This document shows positions 26,095 through 33,946 of a DNA stretch of 64,000 nt, in pieces; the stretch's first letter is position 1, and each line of letters begins with the position of its first letter. The notes under the pieces were generated by a model. That model did no database searches, was not told where the DNA came from, and saw nothing but the letters and a program-made list of their open reading frames with translations. The DNA lies in assembly GCF_001308015.1 (NCBI RefSeq), contig NZ_LGYH01000001.1, positions 62,001-126,000 of the forward strand, written 5' to 3'. The position numbers were made by a program, and so were the translations under genes. Source of the DNA: Neisseria sp. 83E34 (GTDB lineage Bacteria; Pseudomonadota; Gammaproteobacteria; Burkholderiales; Neisseriaceae).

Positions 26095-27450
26095 ATGAGC
26101 GGCCAATCTTTCCATCTCAAACTGAAGCAAACGCAGCAGCTCAACCAGACCATGCAGCAATCATTACGCGTTCTGCAAATGTCCGGTATTGAGCTGGAGC
26201 GCGAGGTGGATGACTGGTTGCAAGATAATCCGCTGCTTGAGCGTGGTGAAACACCTGAAGCGCCGTTAGAGCAAAACACTGTTTCCGCTACGGTTGGCAG
26301 CCGCAACAAAATCAGCGGTGATGAAGCGGAAGATATTTGGGCAACCATTGCCGAGGAAGAGGATTTTATCGGTTATTTGCACAAGCAAGTCTGCGAACAT
26401 CCTCTAACGCAAATTGAAGCGGCGCGCGTTCATATCCTGATAGATTTTTTGGATGAGCAAGGCTACCTGACAGACAGCATTCCCGAAGTGATTGATCACT
26501 GTCCGCTTGAGTGGATGCTGGATGAAGATGAAATGCGTGAAGCGCTTGATCATTTGCAAACATTCGATCCCCCCGGAGTCGGTGCAGCCAGCCTAACGGA
26601 GTCTTTGCTTTTACAATTGCAACGCCTGCCTGCTTCACCCGCAAGGCAGTGTGCGGCGAAAATTGTGCATATGCATTTGGATGATTTAAGTAAAAGTGTT
26701 CAACAGAACATAGCAAAGCTGAAAAAGCATTTTCCTGATTATAACACGGCAGTCATCCAAAGTGCGCTTGATATGGTGGCGCAGTTGAATCCTTTTCCCG
26801 CTTATGGTTTTGCATCTGCAGAGCCTACGTCTTATATTCAACCAGATGTGATTATCAAAGAAGATAAAGATGGTAAGTGGGTGGTGCAAAGTAACGAGGC
26901 GGCATGGCCGCGCATTCAGATTAACCGTGAATTAACCGATGCGTTGAAAGAAGAAAGTGGTGTGGATTCCGTATGGCGTGAAAAAATCCAGGAAGCGCGC
27001 CAGAAAGTAGACAGTTTGGAGCTGCGTAAAAGCACGGTATTGAGGTTGGCCGAATATATTGTTGAGAAACAGGAAGACTTTTTTGTGTTCGGCGAGATCG
27101 GTTTAACCCCTATGCTTTTAAAAGATGCCGCACAGGAATTGGATGTTGCAGAGAGTACGGTATCCCGTGCGGTAAATCAAAAATATTTGTCTTGCCCGCG
27201 CGGTCTGTTTGCGCTACGCTATTTCTTCACCCATGCTGTGTCGGCTGACGAAAGTGGCGAAGGCGTCAGCCAAGGTGCGGTTAAAGCCATGCTGGCGCAA
27301 TTGATTGCAGGAGAAAATAAGAAAAAACCCTATTCAGACGAAGCCATCAGCAGTTTGCTCAGGCAGCAGGGAGTGGATATTGCCCGTCGGACAGTGGCTA
27401 AATACAGAGAGGCATTGGGTATTCCTCCAGCAAGCCACCGAAAAGGATAA
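26095..27450 (+). CDS. rpoN: RNA polymerase sigma-54 factor, apparently intact
   Basis: Directs RNA polymerase to -24/-12 promoters, with enhancer-binding activators. All parts are present: the Gln-rich region I (SFHLKLKQTQQLNQTMQQSLRV type), the core-binding domain, the HTH (DAAQELDVAESTVSRAVN) and the RpoN box (ARRTVAKYREALGIP) near the C-terminus. It is 451 aa, uninterrupted. In N. gonorrhoeae and N. meningitidis, as I recall, the locus is broken. AT-rich DNA upstream contains TATAAT-like sequences, so it may have its own promoter besides read-through from lptB. Confidence 0.95.
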   Translation: MSGQSFHLKLKQTQQLNQTMQQSLRVLQMSGIELEREVDDWLQDNPLLERGETPEAPLEQNTVSATVGSRNKISGDEAEDIWATIAEEEDFIGYLHKQVCEHPLTQIEAARVHILIDFLDEQGYLTDSIPEVIDHCPLEWMLDEDEMREALDHLQTFDPPGVGAASLTESLLLQLQRLPASPARQCAAKIVHMHLDDLSKSVQQNIAKLKKHFPDYNTAVIQSALDMVAQLNPFPAYGFASAEPTSYIQPDVIIKEDKDGKWVVQSNEAAWPRIQINRELTDALKEESGVDSVWREKIQEARQKVDSLELRKSTVLRLAEYIVEKQEDFFVFGEIGLTPMLLKDAAQELDVAESTVSRAVNQKYLSCPRGLFALRYFFTHAVSADESGEGVSQGAVKAMLAQLIAGENKKKPYSDEAISSLLRQQGVDIARRTVAKYREALGIPPASHRKG

Positions 27451-27521
27451 TACAGCTTCAAGCATATTTTTGAAGAGCAGCCCTACCGGGTTGTTCGCTA
27501 TTAACCGAAGGAGTAAAACTT

Positions 27522-27845
27522 ATGAATCTCAAAATCAACGGTTTAAATTTTGATATTACTGAAGCAATTAGAAATCATGTTGAAAGCAAACTTCAGCGCA
27601 TCAACCGCCATGCCGACAATTTGATTACGGTAACTGTCACCCTTTCGGTAGATAAACTGCAAAACAAAGCCGAGGCCCATGTACATTTGGCCGGTAAAGA
27701 TTTACATGTTGAGCAGATTGATAATACGGATATGTATGCTGCAATTGATGTGTTGATGGATAAACTGGATCGAGCCATTCTTAAGCATAAAGAAAAAAGC
27801 AATGATGTGCGCTCCGCACCTGCACCGGTTCCGGAAAATGATTAA
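27522..27845 (+). CDS. hpf: Ribosome hibernation-promoting factor (short form)
   Basis: 107 aa, begins MNLKINGLNFDITEAIRNHVESKLQRINRH. It binds the 30S decoding region and helps form inactive ribosome dimers. There is one domain and no long C-terminal extension, so it is a short HPF that should need a partner such as RMF for 100S formation. It lies directly downstream of rpoN, as in many proteobacteria. Confidence 0.92.
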   Translation: MNLKINGLNFDITEAIRNHVESKLQRINRHADNLITVTVTLSVDKLQNKAEAHVHLAGKDLHVEQIDNTDMYAAIDVLMDKLDRAILKHKEKSNDVRSAPAPVPEND

Positions 27846-27871
27846 ATCATATTGAATTGAAATGCCTATTG

Positions 27872-27900
27872 ATGCCTGTCTGAACGTTTCAGACAGGCAT
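27872..27900. terminator. DUS inverted pair with T-run after hpf
   Basis: ATGCCTGTCTGAA and its complement with a 3-base loop, followed by TTTATTTTT. It is a good terminator for the rpoN-hpf unit. Confidence 0.85.
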
Positions 27901-27993
27901 TTTATTTTTCTCTGGCACTTTGCCCGAATCCAATCATCAGGCCGGAAAATTCCACTATAATGTGGCAACCAGTAATGCCTGCCTGAAACATTT

Positions 27994-28866
27994 ATGAAAT
28001 TCATTTTTTTCCTATTAAAACTTATCAACCGCCTGCCTTTTCCTGTGATCCAGAAAATCGGTTCCATTGTCGGAAAAATCAGTTATTACGCCGTACCGCG
28101 CCGCAGGAAAGTCGGACTGGTTAACTTGGAAAAATGTTTTCCTGAGTGGACTCAAGAGCAGCGACGCATCATTTTGAAGCAGCATTTCGAGCATATGGGG
28201 AAACTTTTGGTGGAATATGGCCTGTATTGGTATGGCGATGCGGGCAGGCTGAAATCGCTGGTGCATTATCAGGATAAGCAACATTTGGATGACGCACTAT
28301 TGTCAGGCGAAAAAGTGATATTACTTTATCCGCATTTCACTGCGTTTGAATTGGCTGTGTACGCCTTAAATCAAGATGTGCCGCTGATCAGTATGTATTC
28401 CCACCAGAAAAATAAAACGCTTGATGAGCAAATTCTCAAAGGGCGGCATCGTTATAACAACGTTTTCTTAATCGGGCGCACGGAAGGGTTGCGTGCCATC
28501 ATTAAAGAGTTGCGCAGAAGTGATGCGCCTTTTCTTTATTTGCCTGATCAGGATTTTGGGCGGAAAGATTCTGTTTTTGTGGATTTTTTCGGCATTAAAA
28601 CAGCCACTATCGCCGGGTTGGGCAGAATTGCCGCAATGACCGGCGCTAAAGTGATTCCCGCCATTCCTATACGGCAAGAAGACGGTACCGTCGTGTTACG
28701 TTTTTACCCCGCTTGGGAACATTTTCCTGAAGGCAGCCCGGAAGCCGATGCGCAGCGTATGAACGATTTTATCGAGGCACGTATCCGTGAAAACCCGGCT
28801 CAATATTACTGGCTGCACAAACGTTTTAAAACCCGGCCGGAAGGTGAGGCGGATTTTTATCGATAA
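27994..28866 (+). CDS. Lipid A biosynthesis acyltransferase (LpxL/HtrB family)
   Basis: Adds a secondary acyl chain to lipid A at the inner face of the cytoplasmic membrane. An N-terminal membrane segment is followed by the HX4E catalytic motif in LYPHFTAFELA. LYLPDQDFGRKDSVFVDFFG is the second family block. It is 290 aa. Whether it acts as LpxL (early) or LpxM (late) cannot be read from sequence alone. A variant DUS (TGCCTGCCTGAA) lies just before the start. Confidence 0.9.
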   Translation: MKFIFFLLKLINRLPFPVIQKIGSIVGKISYYAVPRRRKVGLVNLEKCFPEWTQEQRRIILKQHFEHMGKLLVEYGLYWYGDAGRLKSLVHYQDKQHLDDALLSGEKVILLYPHFTAFELAVYALNQDVPLISMYSHQKNKTLDEQILKGRHRYNNVFLIGRTEGLRAIIKELRRSDAPFLYLPDQDFGRKDSVFVDFFGIKTATIAGLGRIAAMTGAKVIPAIPIRQEDGTVVLRFYPAWEHFPEGSPEADAQRMNDFIEARIRENPAQYYWLHKRFKTRPEGEADFYR

Positions 28867-29365
28867 AAAATATTGCTGAATAAGATTTTAGAATATTTTG
28901 GATTATTGAAAATCAATATAGTGATGATGCCTGTCTGAAGCTTTCAGACAGGCATTACTACATTAGGTTACATTTACAACATAATGAAAAAATACCAAAA
29001 AAATTGATATTCAATTGTGTAAAAAAATAAACATATTAAATTCAATAAATTAAGATGGTTTGTGAAATTCTAAAACCGTGTTTAAACTTTCTAAATATAA
29101 TAATAAATGCTAATCAGATTAGAAAAATAAGCAAAAATCAATCGGAAAATGCCAATTTTAGACTGAAAGATGCGGAAATATAGATATTTGTAAATAATAG
29201 GGAAAATATAATGTGGCTTGATAATCATCATAAAGGGGCTTGGCAAACCGGCAAAATAGGGGTACATTTCGCCCATCGGTACTACATGCCACTACAAAGA
29301 AATATGCGGCATTATTGTAGTCTGTACGTTTATCCAAAAATCAAGCTAGAACAAAGGAGATTTGC
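28867..29365. other. AT-rich intergenic region upstream of aceA
   Basis: No coding frame looks real. There is a DUS inverted pair at 28927-28955 and then about 400 bases of very AT-rich DNA, which should hold the aceA promoter and its regulatory sites. I could not pick a convincing operator. Confidence 0.45.
28927..28955. terminator. DUS inverted pair after the acyltransferase gene
   Basis: ATGCCTGTCTGAA and its complement with a 3-base loop, about 60 bp past the stop codon. Confidence 0.75.
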
Positions 29366-30964
29366 ATGGCGAATTATCAGGAAGAAATCAAACAAGCAGG
29401 TGAGTTGAAACAAAAAATGGGTGCGGGTTGGCATGATGTTACCCCCGAATATGTTGCCCGTATGCGTTTGCAAAACCGTTTCAAAACCGGCTTGGATATT
29501 GCAAAATACACTGCTGCTATCATGCGCAAAGATATGGCCGACTATGACGCCGATCACGCTAAATATACCCAGTCTCTCGGCTGCTGGCACGGTTTCGTGG
29601 CTCAACAAAAGCTGATTTCTATCAAAAAGCATCAAAAAACCACTGATAAACGCTATCTGTATCTTTCCGGTTGGATGGTTGCCGGTTTACGTTCTAAATT
29701 CGGTCCGCTGCCCGACCAATCTATGCATGAAAAAACTTCCGTGCCTGAGTTGATTGAAGAAATCTACACTTTCTTGCGCCAGGCCGATGCACGTGAGTTG
29801 GATTTATTGTTTACCGCTTTGGACAGCGCCCGCGCCGAAGGCGATAAAGCCAAAAAGCAGGAAATTCAATCGCAAATCGATAACTTCCAAACCCACGTTG
29901 TGCCGATTATTGCCGACATTGATGCCGGTTTCGGTAACGCTGAAGCAACTTACCTGTTGGCTAAAAAACTGATTGAAGCCGGTGCTTGCTGTATCCAAAT
30001 TGAAAACCAAGTGTCAGATGAAAAACAATGCGGTCATCAAGACGGTAAAGTAACCGTGCCACATTCTGATTTCTTGGCGAAAATCAACGCAGTGCGCTAC
30101 GCATTCTTGGAGTTGGGTGTGGACGACGGCGTAATCGTTGCGCGTACCGACTCTTTGGGCGCAGGCCTGACCAAGCAAATCGCTTTCTCTGCTGAGAAAG
30201 GTGACTTGGCCGACCAATACAACAGCTTCCTGGAAGGCGAAGAGGTTACTGATTTGAGCCAAGTAAAACCTGGCGACGTAATCGTGAATACCAACGGCAA
30301 AACCATCAAGCCGACCCGTTTGCCAAGCAACCTGTTCCAATTCCGTAAAGGTACCGGTATTGACCGCGTAGTGTTGGATTGTATTACTTCTCTGCAAAAT
30401 GGCGCCGACCTGTTGTGGATTGAAACCGAAAAACCGCACGTTGGCCAAATTAAAGAGATGATGGATAAAATCCGTGCTGTTATTCCGAACGCTAAATTGG
30501 TGTATAACAACAGCCCGTCATTCAACTGGACTCTGAACTTCCGTCAGCAAGTATTCGATGCTTGGAAAGAAGCCGGTAAAGATGTGTCTGCTTATGACCG
30601 TGCTAAGTTGATGAGTGTTGACTATGACGACACCGAGTTGGCTAAAGAAGCAGACGAGAAAATCCGCACCTTCCAAAAAGATGCGTCTCGCGAAGCTGGT
30701 ATTTTCCACCACCTCATCACGCTGCCGACTTATCACACTGCAGCCTTGTCTACCGACAACTTGGCTAAAGGCTACTTTGCCGACGAAGGTATGCTGGCCT
30801 ATGTGAAGAATGTTCAACGTCAAGAAATCCGCCAAGGTTTGGCTTGTGTGAAACACCAAAACATGGCCGGTTCCGATATCGGTGACAACCACAAAGAATA
30901 CTTTGCCGGCGAAGCTGCGTTAAAAGCAGGCGGTAAAGACAACACAATGAATCAATTCTCTTAA
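29366..30964 (+). CDS. aceA: Isocitrate lyase (long form)
   Basis: Splits isocitrate to succinate and glyoxylate, the first step of the glyoxylate shunt. The family signature is in DEKQCGHQDGKVTVPHSDF, an active-site Cys is in QCGHQDG, and PIIADIDAGFGNAEATYLLAKK contributes metal ligands. At 532 aa it is of the longer isocitrate lyase type. A clear Shine-Dalgarno (AAAGGAG) precedes the start. Malate synthase is not next to it. A structured RNA candidate lies just downstream. Confidence 0.94.
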   Translation: MANYQEEIKQAGELKQKMGAGWHDVTPEYVARMRLQNRFKTGLDIAKYTAAIMRKDMADYDADHAKYTQSLGCWHGFVAQQKLISIKKHQKTTDKRYLYLSGWMVAGLRSKFGPLPDQSMHEKTSVPELIEEIYTFLRQADARELDLLFTALDSARAEGDKAKKQEIQSQIDNFQTHVVPIIADIDAGFGNAEATYLLAKKLIEAGACCIQIENQVSDEKQCGHQDGKVTVPHSDFLAKINAVRYAFLELGVDDGVIVARTDSLGAGLTKQIAFSAEKGDLADQYNSFLEGEEVTDLSQVKPGDVIVNTNGKTIKPTRLPSNLFQFRKGTGIDRVVLDCITSLQNGADLLWIETEKPHVGQIKEMMDKIRAVIPNAKLVYNNSPSFNWTLNFRQQVFDAWKEAGKDVSAYDRAKLMSVDYDDTELAKEADEKIRTFQKDASREAGIFHHLITLPTYHTAALSTDNLAKGYFADEGMLAYVKNVQRQEIRQGLACVKHQNMAGSDIGDNHKEYFAGEAALKAGGKDNTMNQFS

Positions 30965-31016
30965 TTTGGGAATAGTGTTTCAGACAGGCATTACAAATAC
31001 CTGTCTGAAACAAATT

Positions 31017-31136
31017 GGCTTTATCGGGCAGAGTTGAGCTGTCTGATAAAGGTACAGGTGAAAGCCTGTATGTTTGTGAAGCGTAAATCTCTGATTTGAG
31101 GTATTCGGGGTAACTGTTCAGTTGCCCCCTTTTTTG
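31017..31136 (+). ncRNA. Candidate structured RNA downstream of aceA
   Basis: There are three stem-loops in order: a 13-bp stem (CTTTATCGGGCAG with CTGTCTGATAAAG, 31019-31051); a small stem TACAGG/CCTGTA with loop TGAAAG (31053-31070); and a rho-independent terminator GGGGTAACT/AGTTGCCCC followed by a T-run (31107-31134). It may be an independent sRNA or an sRNA processed from the aceA 3' UTR. No matching family is known to me. Confidence 0.5.
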
Positions 31137-31154
31137 TTGTTTGGTCGTCATGAG

Positions 31155-31190
31155 AATGCCTGTCTGAATATAGGGTTTCAGACAGGCATT
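31155..31190. repeat. DUS inverted pair
   Basis: AATGCCTGTCTGAA and its complement around an eight-base loop, directly before a Correia-like element. Confidence 0.8.
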
Positions 31191-31195
31191 GTGTT

Positions 31196-31369
31196 TATAC
31201 GGCAAATAAACTTAACTTTTGCTACGTTGTTGCTGTGCTTTAGCTCAAAGAGAACGATTTTGTAAGCTGCTAAAGCTCTAGAGCAGCAACAGAAACAACC
31301 CGGTATTAGTATTACTTGTTATTGTTTTAGGTTTTCTGCCTTGTATCAAAAATAAGTTTATTTGCTATA
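31196..31369. repeat. Correia-like element, long form
   Basis: The left end (TATACGGCAAATAAACTTAA) and the right end in reverse complement (TATAGCAAATAAACTTATTT) form good terminal inverted repeats. The interior carries TTTAGCTCAAAGAGAACGAT, a stretch recognisable from long-form Neisseria Correia elements. The right end stops 4 bp before the stop codon of the phosphatase gene. Confidence 0.7.
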
Positions 31370-31373
31370 TTGT

Positions 31374-31811
31374 TTAGCTTGCGATGTTGGCGGCTTTCAG
31401 CTTGTCAGTGAAGTTGCTCAGATCTAAACCGGTTTTTTCTTTTATTTCGGAGATAAGGGCGGCAACATCTTTTCCTTGCCCAGCTTGATGCAGTGCCCAC
31501 AACAGCGAGCAGCGTGTGCCGGTGCGGCAGTAGGCGAGAACAGGGCCATCGTGTGCAGCCAGGGTTTGCGAAAAAGTTTGGGCGTCTGATTCTGTGATTT
31601 GTGATCCGACTACCGGCTGGTGTGTAATGTTGCGGATACCTGCGTCGGCAAACCAAGTGGAAACTTCACTGAAGGTTGGCTGACCGGGTTCTTCTTGATC
31701 CGGGCGGTTGCAGATTACGCCGGTGATGCCCAGCTTGGCTGCTTCGGCTGTATCAGTTCGGTTGATTTGGGGCGCAATATACAGTTTATCTGTAAGCTGG
31801 AAAAAACTCAT
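31374..31811 (-). CDS. DUF442/TIGR01244-type protein phosphatase
   Basis: 145 aa. It has a tyrosine-phosphatase-like fold with the active-site loop AYCRTGTRCSLLW, a general-acid region in NRPDQEEPGQ and a helical C-terminus. Related domains occur fused to sulfur-metabolism enzymes (beta-lactamase-like hydrolases); here it stands alone. Substrate unknown. It lies after the M61 peptidase gene on the same strand, separated by a DUS. Confidence 0.8.
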   Translation of the reverse strand: MSFFQLTDKLYIAPQINRTDTAEAAKLGITGVICNRPDQEEPGQPTFSEVSTWFADAGIRNITHQPVVGSQITESDAQTFSQTLAAHDGPVLAYCRTGTRCSLLWALHQAGQGKDVAALISEIKEKTGLDLSNFTDKLKAANIAS

Positions 31812-31836
31812 GATGATTCCTTTGTGTGGGAGGGTT

Positions 31837-33615
31837 TCAGACAGGCATATTGGTTGGGTTGGATTCCGTAATACCTAACCATTTTTCAAGTAGTTGCCGA
31901 TTGTCGATTTTTAAAAATGCGGTATCAGCCTCAGCTGCCTTAACGATCGTTTCGGTTTCTTTCAGCACGCCTTGGCGGAAATAGTGCAGTTTGGCAGTTT
32001 GTCCAATGGAAAGTTGCGACCATTGTTGGGCAAAGTCCGAACAGCAAAAACCATTAAGTGCAATCACTTTGTCTTGTGCGCACAATGCGGCATTTTCAGC
32101 GCTGCTGTTGTTGAAAACGTGGGTTAATGTAATACTTTCTGCATTTTGTATGAAGCGGGCTCCAAAGTCAGGAGCTTCGGGTTGCTCGTCAAAAGTTTCA
32201 ACCAGAGCGCCACCGTGACTGCGCGGTGCACTTTGCCATTTTAAGATAACGCCCGCACTTTTCAGACAGGCTTCCAAGGGTAGGTCGCGTGTGCTGAACA
32301 AGGCTGTTTGAAAGAAATCTTGTAAATTTAATCCAACAATAGCCTCTGCTTGTTGCTGCCACTCGTTTTCAGACAGGCCTTTTCCTGTATCGAGCCATGT
32401 TTGGTATAACGCACACATAATGTCGTCCAAACTTTTTTGCCCATTGCTGCGCTGGCGAATGATGAGATCCAGACACATAGCTGCGAGTGCCCCTTTCTGG
32501 TAGTAGCTTACAATCGCATTAGGACTGTTTTCATCTTGTTTGTAATATTTATTCCAAGCGGTAAAGCTGGATTGCGCAAGGGTCTGTTTGGTGCGGCCTT
32601 TATTTTGCTGAACCCGGGTCATGTTTTTTGCCTGCAATTTCAAATAGTCTTCCGGGCTAATCACGCCGCTGCGAGCGAGAAATAAATCATCATAATAAGA
32701 AGTAATGCCTTCAAAGGCCCAAAGTTGCTCGGTATAGCTCTCACTGTCGAGTCGGTAGGGTAGGAAAGCGGCAGGTTTGATGGATTTTACATTCCAGGCA
32801 TGAAAATATTCGTGTGAAAATAGCCCGAGCAGTGATATGTAGTCTTCATCAGCCTCTTGCATACGTTTCTTTGGCAGGCATTTTCTGTCTATTTGCAGGG
32901 CAGTACTGCTGATATGTTCCAAACCGCCATAAATATTGTCACCAACAAACAGCATAAATAGATATTCTTTGAAAGGTGCAGGAGCAGGGAACATCTGCAA
33001 TTGGGCTTCGCAGATTTTTTGAATATCACACTTCAGACGTTCACGGTCAAAATCGGCGTAATCACCACTGAGGGCAATTTTGTGTGGAATGCCGCAGGCT
33101 TCAAAACGGATGGTTTCTATGGTGCCGAATTCAAATGGATGATCAATCAGTTCGGCATAATTTGCTGCCCGATAATGGTTTTCAGACAGGCAAGGAAGCG
33201 TGGTGGTGGTTTGCCAGTTTTTCGGTAAATGATTGATTTCAAGAGTACAAGCCTGATGCTCTTGGTCTTCAATGCTGAGGAACATGCAGGCTCCATCGAA
33301 AAAGCCACGTTCGCTGCTCAGATAAGCACCGCGAACGGAAAAATCAAAAGCATAAACCGTGTAGTGAATCTGCCAATCTCCGGCTTTGGCTTCGGTTTGC
33401 CAAAGATTCTTAGCAGTTTGGGTTAGATTGGCAGGTTGCCCGTTACAATGAGCTCCAATGGAAATAATATGACGTGAAAAATCTCTAATCATATAACTGC
33501 CGGGAACCCAATTGGGCAAACGGAGCACAAAAGAAGTATCCTCTTTGTGTGTGTAATGCAATGTAATTTGCCATAAGTGGCTTGTAGGAGTGGGGCTTAG
33601 AGAATAGTACAACAT
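31837..33615 (-). CDS. M61 family metallopeptidase with PDZ domain
   Basis: 592 aa, glycyl aminopeptidase type. The zinc site is HEYFHAWNVKSIKP (HExxH, about residue 270), with a downstream Glu in LWAFEGITSYYDD. An N-terminal beta domain precedes it, and a PDZ-like domain (about residues 490-570) closes the protein. No signal peptide is clear, so a cytoplasmic site is likely. The last codons read Met-Pro-Val-stop and lie in a DUS; three more DUS or near-DUS copies lie inside the gene. Confidence 0.88.
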   Translation of the reverse strand: MLYYSLSPTPTSHLWQITLHYTHKEDTSFVLRLPNWVPGSYMIRDFSRHIISIGAHCNGQPANLTQTAKNLWQTEAKAGDWQIHYTVYAFDFSVRGAYLSSERGFFDGACMFLSIEDQEHQACTLEINHLPKNWQTTTTLPCLSENHYRAANYAELIDHPFEFGTIETIRFEACGIPHKIALSGDYADFDRERLKCDIQKICEAQLQMFPAPAPFKEYLFMLFVGDNIYGGLEHISSTALQIDRKCLPKKRMQEADEDYISLLGLFSHEYFHAWNVKSIKPAAFLPYRLDSESYTEQLWAFEGITSYYDDLFLARSGVISPEDYLKLQAKNMTRVQQNKGRTKQTLAQSSFTAWNKYYKQDENSPNAIVSYYQKGALAAMCLDLIIRQRSNGQKSLDDIMCALYQTWLDTGKGLSENEWQQQAEAIVGLNLQDFFQTALFSTRDLPLEACLKSAGVILKWQSAPRSHGGALVETFDEQPEAPDFGARFIQNAESITLTHVFNNSSAENAALCAQDKVIALNGFCCSDFAQQWSQLSIGQTAKLHYFRQGVLKETETIVKAAEADTAFLKIDNRQLLEKWLGITESNPTNMPV

Positions 33616-33946
33616 AAAGTAGAATTTTTGTTAAGATTTGTTTGCAGATTTCAACCTGTTTGATATTGGTCAAATAAAGCTTGTTACAAAGCTTATACTC
33701 TTACAAAATCCGATATTTGGCAACTCATTTGCATGATCAAACGGGCTGTATGATGATATGACTTGGTTCAAGCTGCATTTTGATTTAAAATACAGAAGTT
33801 AAACTTCCATATCCTTGTGAGCTTGTTTTGGGATAAGGTGTTAAATTAAGATAAATTAAATAAGGTGGTTTATAAAAGCTGTTTCAGGCGGCTTTTGTTT
33901 GCAAACCTGCCAGATGTTTAAATTGCCATGTTTAATGGAGATCCTC
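33616..33946. other. Intergenic region with the ccoN promoter and a long leader
   Basis: It contains the FNR-type box and -10 described separately. The roughly 240-base stretch from the predicted transcript start to ccoN carries no gene I can support. Confidence 0.5.
33660..33699 (+). promoter_or_regulatory. FNR-type operator and -10 box for ccoNOQP
   Basis: TTGAT-ATTG-GTCAA (33660-33673) differs from the FNR consensus TTGAT-N4-ATCAA at one base. A -10 box TATACT (33694-33699) would start transcription near 33706-33708, which puts the box centre at about -41, the class II activation position. This fits induction of the cbb3 oxidase at low oxygen. The box also lies about 45 bp upstream of the divergent M61 gene. 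Confidence 0.75.
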
